A stretch of 37,047 nucleotides of DNA, from NCBI GenBank assembly GCA_016196825.1, contig JACPWY010000031.1, forward strand, positions 1-37,047, read 5' to 3'. A program made the position numbers and the translations under genes. Below are positions 15,961 to 23,962 of the stretch, piece by piece (position 1 is the stretch's first letter; each line of letters begins with the position of its first letter). The DNA comes from Deltaproteobacteria bacterium. GTDB taxonomy: Bacteria; Bdellovibrionota; FAC87; UBA2466. Below the pieces are notes generated by a model, which saw only the letters and a list, made by a program, of their open reading frames with translations, had not been told where the DNA came from and did no database searches.

Positions 15961-17226
15961 TTGAAAACGGGCCTTTACCTCGTATTCGCGTTGTGGGCTG
16001 CCGGGATTTTTGCCAGCGGGAATCCGCACGACTGCTCGGCGCTCGAAGCCTTCATCCGAGCCAAATATCCTGGGGCCGCAAAACTAGCAGAGTCTAGCCA
16101 TGCCGCCATTTTCATTGCGGGCACCCCAACCAATCATCCGGACATTCAATCGCCGAAGATGGTGACCAAGGCCGTGGGCGATCCGTTCCTCCGAAAGCGG
16201 CAGGAGAGGGCTGCGTTGCTCTCGCACCGCCTTCACGAAATGGATCCCGATCATTTTGTTCCGTATTTTGCCATCCCCAACGATGAATTGGGGATCACAG
16301 AAATGATCACGCCCTATCACCCCCACCTTCGGGGCTTGAGATCGGAGTTGAATCGCGATTCTGCCAACGTCATGAAACACTCGTGGGAGATCACGGACGC
16401 CCTCCTGGGGACGCTGAAAACGCTGAAGGCACGCCATTTGAACCATTGGGACATCAAGCCGGGGAATATTCTCGTGGGGATCAACTCCGACACGAACAAA
16501 ATGGAGGTCAAACTCATCGATCTCGAATCGGTGACCGCGTTCGGGGAGCCACAGAGTGTCTTCTACACCCCAGGATTTGCCCCGCTGGAGTTGGTTAAGG
16601 GTAGTCCGCGTTCGCAAGGAGAGGCCGATCTGTATGCGATGAGAATGACTTTGTGGTCTGTTCTAGTGGGGAAGGGGGTCCAGGATCCGAAGGTTCTGGG
16701 GATCACGTATGAGGAAGTCCTTCCCACCAAGGAGTTAGATGATCAAGGGCGGCCCAAGTATAAGCACTTTGCCAACATTCCGAGAGTTGCGCCCGATGTC
16801 GACTCCAGAGTGCCGAAGGCCCTTGCAGTGGCGGTCTGGACTCCACTTCACCTTGTGAAGAATCTTGAGGAATACGATTCTGTGATCCGCAAAGCCCACG
16901 ATCTGCCGCTGGAGGAGTTTATTTTCTATTACAGTGAGACCTACCTCAGGGGGCCGGACGCCCCCGAAATCATTTTGGCCTCAAACACGTTGATTGAGGC
17001 GTTTCGTCACAACGCGCTCGGACTGTCGGACGAAGAGATGAATTCGATTGAGGCTCAATTCCGCGAATGGCAGGCGACCAGAGTCTCTCTGGACCAGCTT
17101 TCAAGCAGAGTGGTCGCGTTTGAGCGCCACCCGTTCAACCATTACGGCCGATTGGAGCGGGCGCTTACTCCTTTATCACGGTCCAGCCTCTATCGACGGG
17201 CGGTGGGTTTTTTCAGGTGGCGATAG
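15961..17226 (+). CDS. Sec-exported eukaryotic-like protein kinase
   Basis: The 421-residue protein starts at TTG; a stop at 15955 excludes an upstream start. A signal peptide covers residues 1-19 (hydrophobic core 'LYLVFALWAAGIF', cleavage near 'FAS/G'). The rest reads as a protein-kinase fold: a beta3 lysine (Lys70 or Lys66), a helix-C glutamate (~Glu82), the catalytic loop 'HWDIKPGN' (Asp164, Lys166, Asn169), 'IDLES' in place of DFG (Asp187), the activation-segment end 'TPGFAPLE', and 'ADLYAMRMTLWSVLVG' corresponding to subdomain IX. All catalytic residues are present although the protein appears exported to the periplasm or beyond, where ATP is normally absent. It is convergent with the M14 peptidase, 3 bp apart. 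Substrate unknown. Confidence 0.8.
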   Translation: MKTGLYLVFALWAAGIFASGNPHDCSALEAFIRAKYPGAAKLAESSHAAIFIAGTPTNHPDIQSPKMVTKAVGDPFLRKRQERAALLSHRLHEMDPDHFVPYFAIPNDELGITEMITPYHPHLRGLRSELNRDSANVMKHSWEITDALLGTLKTLKARHLNHWDIKPGNILVGINSDTNKMEVKLIDLESVTAFGEPQSVFYTPGFAPLELVKGSPRSQGEADLYAMRMTLWSVLVGKGVQDPKVLGITYEEVLPTKELDDQGRPKYKHFANIPRVAPDVDSRVPKALAVAVWTPLHLVKNLEEYDSVIRKAHDLPLEEFIFYYSETYLRGPDAPEIILASNTLIEAFRHNALGLSDEEMNSIEAQFREWQATRVSLDQLSSRVVAFERHPFNHYGRLERALTPLSRSSLYRRAVGFFRWR

Positions 17227-17229
17227 TTT

Positions 17230-18132
17230 TCACTCGATCGCGATGCCTTCGCCCTCGGTGCAGGTGGCGGAGAATTCGTGCTGGTTGCTGGGGCTTGAGC
17301 TCAGATCGTCAAAGTAGCTGGCTACCGCTCTCACGGTCTTTTTTATGTCGCTAGGAGATCCGCTGTCGAGCTCTATGAGCATCGACCAGGCGCCGTGGCG
17401 CCAGTACACCCAATCCTCAAAGCAGCCGTTGGCCGAATAGACGACGGATGTGCCGGTGCCATAGGGGTAGCCGTTGAAGCGGGCTGCCTTGGCGAAAATT
17501 CGATCGTACTCGCTGTGGTCGAGAGTTTTGTCGGATGTGGCGAATGTCCCCCAGGGGTAGCTCAGGCTTTTCAGATACCCGTGCACCGTGATGCTGCCGG
17601 AAAAGGTGCGGGTATCAAAGAGTTCCATGAGTCGTTGGACCGAGGCGAGTTTGCCGACCGATTCCTGGGGGAGGCAGGGGTTGGGATAGTCTCGATTCGG
17701 ATCGATATCGTATTCTTCGCGCACGTCTTCATTGTAGCCCGAGATGTTGAGGACCGGAATGATCGTCCACTCCGACTGGGGGAGATAACTCGTCCAGAGT
17801 TCGTCACTCTCGAAGCGTTTGATCAGATCTCGAATGAAGGCTATCGCGAACAGCGCGGCGTGGGGTTCGTTGCCGTGGTGGGTCGCAACGAGAAGGTGGC
17901 CCACTTTTTTGGGGTCTATCTGTTGAGGGGTCACCGAAACCCGCAGTGCGAGGATATCAACGCCTTCATTATTTTTTCCGATGGAGAAGATCTGGGCGAT
18001 GGTCGAGTGGGCGGCCTCGAGGCCTTTCAGTTCCGTGGTGATGACATCGTAACGATTAGTCGTGGGAGAGGCGAAGACCGCTGCAGTCACAACCAAAAGT
18101 AAAAGGATCACAACTCCAAGCAGTCGTAACAT
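17230..18132 (-). CDS. Exported M14-family zinc carboxypeptidase
   Basis: This 300-residue protein has a strong signal peptide (hydrophobic residues 5-21, cleavage near 'VFAS'). M14 active-site features appear in order: 'THHGNEPH' with zinc ligands His86 and Glu89, 'DPNRDYP' (Asn146-Arg147, substrate carboxylate binding), 'ITVHGY' with the third ligand His184, and 'LIELDSG' with the catalytic Glu254. Such enzymes trim C-terminal residues from peptides or muropeptides; the exported form would act on periplasmic or prey-derived peptides (inference). A G-run lies upstream of the ATG but Shine-Dalgarno spacing is unclear. Confidence 0.9.
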   Translation of the reverse strand: MLRLLGVVILLLLVVTAAVFASPTTNRYDVITTELKGLEAAHSTIAQIFSIGKNNEGVDILALRVSVTPQQIDPKKVGHLLVATHHGNEPHAALFAIAFIRDLIKRFESDELWTSYLPQSEWTIIPVLNISGYNEDVREEYDIDPNRDYPNPCLPQESVGKLASVQRLMELFDTRTFSGSITVHGYLKSLSYPWGTFATSDKTLDHSEYDRIFAKAARFNGYPYGTGTSVVYSANGCFEDWVYWRHGAWSMLIELDSGSPSDIKKTVRAVASYFDDLSSSPSNQHEFSATCTEGEGIAIE

Positions 18133-18354
18133 GGTGAGTCCCCCCGGTCCGGTTGATCTCGAGAAAGCTTAGCCCCAAGAAATGCGCGCGTCTTTGGGGA
18201 CCGCGTTAGCGAGGTTGTGTCATTGCCGAAAGGCAGCCGCAATTTCTAGAACGGCCAGAACAGCTGATTCCACACGGTGCGTTTGGCCGTTTCCCCAAAT
18301 GCCGCCGGCCGGTCTTCACCGCAATAGGTAGTTTTATGGAGGCGGTCCCAGAAA

Positions 18355-19293
18355 CTAAAGACCGTTGCGAAGCTGGGTGATGGTCTTTGAGAGCGCTGTG
18401 AGCATGGAGCCCGCGACGACGATGAGGGCACCGACGATTCCTTGGAGAGTGAAAGACTCGGCGGCGACGAAATGGGGGAAGAGAAGATTTCCGAGGTGAT
18501 TGAAAAGGAGGGTGGTGATGGGGCTGAGCGCCAAGACTGCGCTGATGCGCGAGGCGTCCCAGTGGGCGAGCGATTCTGCGAAGGCGCCATAGGCGAGAAG
18601 GGTGTTGAGTCCGGCGAGGATCAGCATTGTTAGCCCAAGCGGCGAGATCCGGGAGAGCGACGAGAATTGGACCCATGGGGCCGTGATCACAATTCCGATG
18701 AGATAAAGAACGAGCATTGTTTCGGGGGAACTGAAGGCGGCGAGGAGCCTCTTTTGGCAGAGGGCGTAGATGGCCCAGGTGATGGCGGCGAGGACGATCA
18801 GAAAGCTTCCCAAGACATAGTCGCCCGATTGGGCAAAGAGGATTGTGAGTTGATCGCGAAAAAAGAGAGCGAGACCGCCTGTGATGAGGGCGACACCGAG
18901 CCATTGCTTGGCGTTGTACCGTTCGCCAAAGAATACGAGGCCGCCGAAACCGAGGAAGAGCGGACCCAGCTGAACGATGACCTGACCATTCGAGGGTGAT
19001 GTGAGGTGGAGGCCTTGGAGATAGAGGATGTAGTTGGCGATGAGAGGGACGGTGGCGCCGAGGATGAGCAGTCGATGGTTCCAAAGTTTGGTCGGGGAGG
19101 GCAGACGCGCGAGGGTGCGGAGGTAAATGATGAGTGGTACCGACGCGATGATGAAACGGTACCAACAGATAGTGAGCGCGTTCATCTCCTGAGCGAGGAT
19201 CTTGAGAAACAGCGGGAGAAACGACCATTGAACCATGGTGAGAAGGGCGAGGAGGAAGCCGAGTTTCCAGCGGCCGGAGGTGGGCGAGGGCAT
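18355..19293 (-). CDS. EamA/DMT-superfamily transporter
   Basis: The ATG at 19293 gives 312 residues with ten predicted hydrophobic segments in two EamA repeats. The first includes 'PLFLGFGGLVFFGERYNAKQW', split here as family-typical 'FGER...W..G..LI..G'. The second contains 'ISAVLALSPI', the usual repeat-2 pattern. DMT transporters export or exchange small metabolites; the substrate cannot be inferred. The upstream sequence is not part of the gene although the frame stays open to 19389. TATAAT lies 6 nt before the ATG, suggesting a leaderless message. The 222 bp downstream (18133-18354) carry an imperfect hairpin at 18173-18199 without a T-tail and no gene. Confidence 0.9.
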   Translation of the reverse strand: MPSPTSGRWKLGFLLALLTMVQWSFLPLFLKILAQEMNALTICWYRFIIASVPLIIYLRTLARLPSPTKLWNHRLLILGATVPLIANYILYLQGLHLTSPSNGQVIVQLGPLFLGFGGLVFFGERYNAKQWLGVALITGGLALFFRDQLTILFAQSGDYVLGSFLIVLAAITWAIYALCQKRLLAAFSSPETMLVLYLIGIVITAPWVQFSSLSRISPLGLTMLILAGLNTLLAYGAFAESLAHWDASRISAVLALSPITTLLFNHLGNLLFPHFVAAESFTLQGIVGALIVVAGSMLTALSKTITQLRNGL

Positions 19294-19305
19294 GCGGGGA
19301 TTATA
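19294..19305 (-). promoter_or_regulatory. Consensus TATAAT 6 nt upstream of the DMT-transporter ATG
   Basis: On the minus strand a perfect TATAAT (19305-19300) is followed by CCCCGC and the ATG at 19293. No purine-rich Shine-Dalgarno exists. No convincing -35 is found at 16-18 nt. This is the clearest of the five leaderless-type starts. Confidence 0.55.
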
Positions 19306-19358
19306 GCGGATTGGCGAAAAACAAGTGGTCGAAAGCCTTTGCCGCCCAGTTGTATTTC

Positions 19359-19640
19359 TTACTTCGGTCGATACTCCACGATATCGCAATCGAGATAGAC
19401 GCGAGCGCCACCGGCCAGTGCCTCGAGCGCCCCGGAGGGGCGCGAATTCGTCGACGGAGTCAAGGTGACAAGGCGCGAGACGCCGCCGGGCCCGGTGGGC
19501 TGATAATGTCCTTTACAGTCGAGAGTCAGCGAGTGCGGCGGAGAGTCCTTTTTGTTGACGGGGGGATCGGCTGGCGGATGTGTTCCGCACCCTGCAATGA
19601 AAAATCCGACCCCAATTCCAAGTGATTGAACGAACCGCAT
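19359..19640 (-). CDS. Small putative lipoprotein
   Basis: The 93-residue protein has a signal sequence ending in the lipobox 'FIAGC', with the lipidated Cys at residue 18, followed by a Pro-rich linker ('THPPADPPVNKK'). The rest is a small domain with two further cysteines ('LDCKG' and 'LDCDIVEY') that could form a disulfide. GAGGG lies about 6 nt before the ATG, and a promoter-like pair sits 50 nt further upstream. No family recognised; the envelope location is well supported. Confidence 0.75.
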   Translation of the reverse strand: MRFVQSLGIGVGFFIAGCGTHPPADPPVNKKDSPPHSLTLDCKGHYQPTGPGGVSRLVTLTPSTNSRPSGALEALAGGARVYLDCDIVEYRPK

Positions 19641-19690
19641 AACTGACCCTCTGACCCCGTCGCCCTCTGGCGAAGAAAAACTGCGGGCAA

Positions 19691-19717
19691 GCTATACTTC
19701 GTCACCGTAGTTTGCAA
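19691..19717 (-). promoter_or_regulatory. Candidate promoter of the lipoprotein gene
   Basis: On the minus strand TTGCAA (19717-19712) is separated by 15 nt from TATAGC (19696-19691), 50 nt before the ATG. A one-base shift of the -35 (TTTGCA) gives 16-nt spacing. Confidence 0.33.
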
Positions 19718-19748
19718 ACTTCCTAGCCGGGCCATAGATGTATGGCCA

Positions 19749-19768
19749 AACTCTCCTTGAGGAGAGTT
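19749..19768. repeat. Perfect 8-bp hairpin in an intergenic region
   Basis: AACTCTCC (19749-19756) and GGAGAGTT (19761-19768) pair perfectly around a TTGA loop. The downstream sequence on the plus strand is CGAAAATTTCTT, not a T-run, and no gene ends next to it. It could be a protein-binding palindrome or an RNA hairpin; function unknown. Confidence 0.6.
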
Positions 19769-19937
19769 CGAAAATTTCTTCCTCAAAAAAATAGAATTCA
19801 CACATTTTTTTGTTGACGAGTTTTCCCGGCACACTTGTCGCAGCAGGGTAAGGCTTCTGTAAAGGCCCGTTCTACCGGCCACGTTGCCGCGGGATGCACG
19901 CGAACAATCTCATGATCGAAAAATCTCATTCGAACTA

Positions 19938-19965
19938 TTGAGCACGCCTTAGCATCCATTTTAAT
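19938..19965 (+). promoter_or_regulatory. Candidate sigma-70 promoter of the HNH gene
   Basis: TTGAGC (19938-19943), a 16-nt spacer and TTTAAT (19960-19965) precede the ATG at 20010, which has its own Shine-Dalgarno, leaving a leader of about 35-40 nt. Confidence 0.45.
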
Positions 19966-20009
19966 CGGCTAAAAAACCTCATGTTATGGAATGTCTTGGA
20001 GGTGCGGCT

Positions 20010-21118
20010 ATGACGAGTCAGCAGATTCATGAAGAGGCTCTTCGGTGTACGATGCAGTTTAAGCGGGCGGAGGCGGCGTTGCTCGACGTTTTACAGAAGG
20101 TGGACGATAGGAAAGTTTATCGGGAGTTGAGTTACCCAAGTTTGTTTGCCTACGCCGTTTCGGCGCTTGGCCTTTCAATTTATCACCGTCGCGAGGAAGG
20201 CTCAGGAAATTCCTGAGATTAAGGCAGCGGTGGCCAATGGCGACATTACCGTTTCCGTGGCGAAGAGAATCACCGGGGTCATTAACCCGGAGAATCAGCA
20301 GGACTGGTTAGTGAAGGCCAAGACTTTGACTCAGCGGTCACTCGAGTTGGAAGTGGCCAAGGCCAATCCCAAAGAAGCTGTGCAAGAGATGATCAAGCCG
20401 GTGTCGGCCGAGAGACTCGAAATGAAATTGGGTATCAGTCATCAATTGGACCAAAAGCTCCGGCGGGTCAGGGATCTGCTGGGCAGAAAGCGAAATGGAT
20501 CCGTGAGGTGGGAGGACGCGGTTGAAGCGATGGCGGACCTGTACCTCGAGAAACATGATCCGGTGCGAAGGGCGGACCGCGTTTTGAGGAAGTCTGCCGC
20601 GCGAGAGACCGAATCGGTTGCAAAATTGGACGGAGAAGTGGAACGGGAGGCTGGCGACGAGATTGTTGTTCGCAAATTGGACGCTCTCGCAGCGGAGCAG
20701 GTCTCAAGGAGAGTAAACAGTGCCAGCGCGGGATCTGCGGCGCAGGTTTCGGAAAGAGTTCCGGCCGAGAGTCTGCATAGGGTCAACCTTCGCGATCGGG
20801 GGCGTTGCACTCATCGCGATTCGGCGGGGGAGCGCTGCGGTGAGAGTCGCTTCACTCAGATCCATCATGTTGTGCCTCGTGCGGTGGCCGGCGGTCATGC
20901 GCCGGGGGATTTGAGAACTCTTTGCGGCTTCCACCACGGGTTGGTGCATGAAACTCTTGGGCCGTGAGAGGGCTTATGCGTACGAGTTGGGGAAGGCGCT
21001 TCAATCGGGGGAGCACCCCGGAGCCTCACCTGCCGCCGTTGCTAATGGCAACGGCCAGCTTCAAATCATTTGCCAAATGAGATTCGGTGCGTCACTTTTC
21101 TGTGATTGGGGGCGGTAA
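20010..21118 (+). pseudogene. HNH endonuclease gene broken by two frameshifts
   Basis: The ATG at 20010 has GGAGG 7 nt upstream. Frame A encodes the N-terminus as far as 'YPSLFAYAVSALGLS' (to 20177). The family-typical continuation 'QFITVARKAQEIPEIKAA' is found in another frame from 20176. That frame continues through a helical region and the HNH core (two Cys in 'GRCTHRDSAGERC', 'QIHHVVPRA', 'LRTLCGFHHGLVH') and ends at 20967. A third frame starting at about 20948 reads on as 'KLLGRERAYAYELGKALQ' with protein-like composition until a TAA at 21116, so a second 1-nt shift after 'GLVH' is likely. Family knowledge: such HNH proteins are common, often multi-copy and mobile. The product as encoded is non-functional unless frameshifting occurs. 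Sequencing error cannot be excluded. Confidence 0.75.
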
Positions 21119-21705
21119 TGGGTTTGGGACGTTGGGGCGTTGTCTTTCTGTGCGCGAGTGCTTTCGCGCGGCAGCCATTCAAATTTGAAGATCTTAAGAA
21201 GCTGATCGAGACCAATGATCTGCGATCGGTTGAGGCCGTTTTGCCGCACCTGCCGCTTCCGTTGCGATCGCATTTCACCCTGATGAAAAACAGTGTGAGC
21301 CAGCAAGAGTCGGATCCGCTTCACCCGCGGGCGATTCTTTATGGGGATGATGCGCGGTTTATCGTCACTTTTGGTGGGCATCCGGCGTACGAGTCGTTTC
21401 AGACCTTGGAGACGGCTGAGTTTGTGGAGCCGCGCAAGGAGGTGGAGTTGCGGGAGATTGTCTTTTCAGCTGGGAATCCGGCCCGTTTTTCGGAAATCAA
21501 TCCTCACCAATGCACCACCTGCCACCGAACGCCAGCCCGCTACGTGTGGCCAGAATACCTAACGTGGGAACGGGCGTATGGCGAAGACGATGACAAGATT
21601 CAATCTGGATCAGGAGAGTACGAGAGTTTGCGACCACCTCAACCGCAAAGCCAGGCAGGCGCTAAATCTCCCGCCTATCTTGCCTTAGGGCTGAATTTCC
21701 GATAA
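21118..21705 (+). CDS. Exported c-type cytochrome-like protein, probably truncated
   Basis: From the ATG at 21118 the product has 195 residues, with a signal peptide (~1-18, cleavage near 'AFA/RQ') and one heme-c motif, 'CTTCH', followed by 'RTPARYVWPEYLTWERAYGEDDD'. Larger exported proteins with a 'C..CHG.PpRp.w..y..WpG.YG..DD' stretch are, as I recall, common in Bdellovibrio-like bacteria and continue for hundreds of residues after this point. Here the frame stops ~45 residues later in a Gln/Pro-rich tail, so 3' truncation is likely. The start overlaps the last base of the decayed HNH reading frame. No conserved axial Met is visible. Confidence 0.6.
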   Translation: MGLGRWGVVFLCASAFARQPFKFEDLKKLIETNDLRSVEAVLPHLPLPLRSHFTLMKNSVSQQESDPLHPRAILYGDDARFIVTFGGHPAYESFQTLETAEFVEPRKEVELREIVFSAGNPARFSEINPHQCTTCHRTPARYVWPEYLTWERAYGEDDDKIQSGSGEYESLRPPQPQSQAGAKSPAYLALGLNFR

Positions 21706-21722
21706 CTTGCCGCCCTAACCGG

Positions 21723-22667
21723 ATGCTTCCTTCTAGCCTTAATCCCCTCGGTCTCAAGTCAGTCCTAGGCACGGAATTTTTGAAAAAGGACCAGATCCAG
21801 ACCATTTTGGATCGGGCGCAAAGCCTTAAATCCCGGATGGAACGGAGCGAGCCCGTTGAGCAGACCCTCAAGGATAAGACGGTCATCCTTCTCTTCTTTG
21901 AACCGAGCACCCGGACCCGGGCCTCCTTCGAGCTGGCGGCGAAACGGCTGGGCGGAACAACCCTCAATTTGAGTAAGCAGATGAGCTCGGCCGAGAAGGG
22001 CGAGACCCTCGTCGATACGGCTCGGACAATTGAAGCGATGGCGCCCGATCTGTTGGTGCTCCGGCACCCTTCAGCCGGCTCGGCGCATGTTCTCGATCAG
22101 AAGCTCAAGATTCCGGTGGTGAACGCCGGCGACGGGTTTCATGAGCACCCCACTCAGGCGCTATTGGATCTCATGACTCTTCTAGAGTTTAAGAAACGTC
22201 TCGAAGGCCTTCGCGTCTTGATTGTGGGTGACATTGCCCACAGCCGCGTGGCCCGGTCCGACATCTATGCTTTAAAGACGATGGGGGCACGCGTGTCTGT
22301 GTGCGGTCCACCGACCTTGCTGCCGCCCTTTGCGGAGCGTATGGGCGTAGAGGTGTTTCACCACCTCGAACGGGCCGTGTCCGATCAAGATGTGATCATC
22401 GCGCTCAGGATTCAGTTCGAGCGCCTGGGCGCGGGGCAAATCCCATCGCGCGGTGAGTATTCGAAGTACTACGGAATCAATTCAACGCTCCTCGGCCGCT
22501 GCCGCGAGGACGTGCTCGTGATGCACCCGGGGCCAGTGAATCGGGGGCTTGAGCTGTCACCGGAAGTGGCGGACGGCTCGCAATCGGTCATCCTCAATCA
22601 GGTCTCTAATGGCGTCATCCTTCGTATGGCGATCCTGGAGCTACTCGTGGGGGACAAGATTCGATGA
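21723..22667 (+). CDS. pyrB: Aspartate carbamoyltransferase catalytic subunit
   Basis: PyrB joins carbamoyl phosphate and aspartate to carbamoyl-aspartate, the first committed pyrimidine step. The 314-residue protein has the carbamoyl-phosphate loop 'FFEPSTRTRASFE' (~58-70), 'SSAEKGETLVDT' with the catalytic Lys supplied in trans, 'HPTQALLDLMTL' and 'HPGPVNRGLELSPEVADG' (~264-281), which separates ATCase from OTCase. No regulatory PyrI is adjacent. No Shine-Dalgarno is evident. It leads an operon of nine closely packed genes. Confidence 0.96.
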   Translation: MLPSSLNPLGLKSVLGTEFLKKDQIQTILDRAQSLKSRMERSEPVEQTLKDKTVILLFFEPSTRTRASFELAAKRLGGTTLNLSKQMSSAEKGETLVDTARTIEAMAPDLLVLRHPSAGSAHVLDQKLKIPVVNAGDGFHEHPTQALLDLMTLLEFKKRLEGLRVLIVGDIAHSRVARSDIYALKTMGARVSVCGPPTLLPPFAERMGVEVFHHLERAVSDQDVIIALRIQFERLGAGQIPSRGEYSKYYGINSTLLGRCREDVLVMHPGPVNRGLELSPEVADGSQSVILNQVSNGVILRMAILELLVGDKIR

Positions 22668-23962
22668 GCCTTTGGATTCGCAACGGCCGCATTATCGACC
22701 CCTCTCAGAAGCGCGACATTGTTGGCGACGTTTTTGTTCAGAGCGGGAAAATAGAGGCGATAGGCCCCAATATCGTGGTACCCCAGGTGCCGGGGCTCAA
22801 CACAATCGATGCCAAGGGGTGCTGGGTGACGCCGGGCTGGATCGACATGCACACTCACCTCCGTGAGCCGGGCGGCACTCACAAGGAGACGATTCGAACG
22901 GGCAGCGAATCGGCGGCGGCCGGCGGATTTACGTCGATTGCCTGCATGGCCAACACTCAGCCCGTGAACGATAATTCCTACGTCACGAGCTATATCTATC
23001 AAAAGGTGTCATCAGAGGCGTTAATCAATGTCTATGCCATTGGCGCTGTGACGAAAGGACTTCAGGGCGAGGAACTTGCTGAGATCGGCAGCATGTTTGA
23101 CGCTGGGATCGTCGGGCTTTCTGATGATGGCAAGACGCTCATGAATGCCTATCTCCTCAGAAAGGCGATGGATTACAGCAAGCGCTTTGATCTTGTCATC
23201 ATCTCCCACGCCGAAGATTCGAGCCTCAAGGGGAAAGGTGTGATGAATGAAGGTTTCAATTCTGCGCGCTTTGGTCTCAGAGGAATTCCGCGGACAGCCG
23301 AGGATATTATTGTCGCACGCGATATCTTGGTGGCTGAGCACACCAACTCTCGCCTTCACATTGCGCATGCGAGCACGGTCGGCAGTGTGGCGCTCATTCG
23401 TGAAGCGAAGCGGCGAGGAATTCAGGTGACCGCCGAGGTCACGCCACACCACCTGACTTTGACGGACGACGCCGTCATTCACTATGATACGAATACGAAG
23501 GTTGCTCCTCCTTTACGAGAAAAACGAGATGTCGACGCGTTGAGAGAAGCGCTGAGTGACGGGACCATAGACACTCTGGCTTCGGATCACGCGCCGCATT
23601 CCATTGAAGACAAAGAGGTGGAGTACGACCTGGCGGAATTTGGGATGATTGGGATGGAGACGGCGTTTCCGCTCTATCACAAACTTGTTGTCGAGGGGCT
23701 CTTAAGCATTAACCGCATGATTGAAGCCATGACAATCCGACCGGCGACCATTCTCGGCATTTCGAAGGGGACCCTCAAGGTGGGCGCGGATGCCGATATC
23801 ACCATCGCGGATCCTTCCGTTCGCTATACCATCGACAAACAAGTTTTTCGTTCGAAGAGTCGCAACTCCCCCTTTGATGGCTGGGAAGTGCAGGGAAGGG
23901 TGATGCACACGATTGTCGGCGGCAAAGTTGTGTATGACGCCAAGGCCGGGGGGATTCAGTGA
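22664..23962 (+). CDS. pyrC: Dihydroorotase (class I)
   Basis: This enzyme cyclises carbamoyl-aspartate to dihydroorotate. The 432-residue zinc amidohydrolase starts at an ATG overlapping the pyrB stop (ATGA). It has 'DMHTHLREPGGTHKETI' (metal His residues ~63 and 65), 'AAAGGFTSIACMANTQP', histidine metal ligands in 'IISHAED' and 'LHIAHASTVGS', and 'ASDHAPHS' with the catalytic Asp (~305). The length and motifs fit the PyrC type that pairs with an active ATCase. Confidence 0.96.
   Translation: MSLWIRNGRIIDPSQKRDIVGDVFVQSGKIEAIGPNIVVPQVPGLNTIDAKGCWVTPGWIDMHTHLREPGGTHKETIRTGSESAAAGGFTSIACMANTQPVNDNSYVTSYIYQKVSSEALINVYAIGAVTKGLQGEELAEIGSMFDAGIVGLSDDGKTLMNAYLLRKAMDYSKRFDLVIISHAEDSSLKGKGVMNEGFNSARFGLRGIPRTAEDIIVARDILVAEHTNSRLHIAHASTVGSVALIREAKRRGIQVTAEVTPHHLTLTDDAVIHYDTNTKVAPPLREKRDVDALREALSDGTIDTLASDHAPHSIEDKEVEYDLAEFGMIGMETAFPLYHKLVVEGLLSINRMIEAMTIRPATILGISKGTLKVGADADITIADPSVRYTIDKQVFRSKSRNSPFDGWEVQGRVMHTIVGGKVVYDAKAGGIQ

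Larger units (their letters stand above)
19641..20009. other. Gene-free spacer between divergent transcription units
   Basis: This 369-bp stretch is partly AT-rich (around 19765-19820) and has no convincing reading frame. It holds a candidate promoter for the lipoprotein (19691-19717), a perfect 8-bp hairpin (19749-19768) and a candidate promoter for the HNH gene (19938-19965). The remainder shows nothing I can name. Confidence 0.6.

Noticed and set aside
18173..18199. Imperfect CCCCAAGA/TCTTTGGGG hairpin as terminator of the DMT transporter
   Set aside because: It needs a bulge, lies 150 bp after the stop and has no T-tract on the minus strand.
18206..19228. 340-codon minus-strand frame overlapping the DMT transporter
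   Set aside because: Pro/His/Arg/Ser-rich translation without motifs; the overlapping frame encodes a clear ten-helix EamA protein.
21035..21080. Two perfect palindromes (8-bp stem at 21035-21055 and TCATTTG-C-CAAATGA at 21066-21080) just upstream of the cytochrome-like gene
   Set aside because: They could be a terminator or operator, but they lie inside the probable third frame of the decayed HNH gene and have no T-tail; evidence is insufficient to call a regulatory site.
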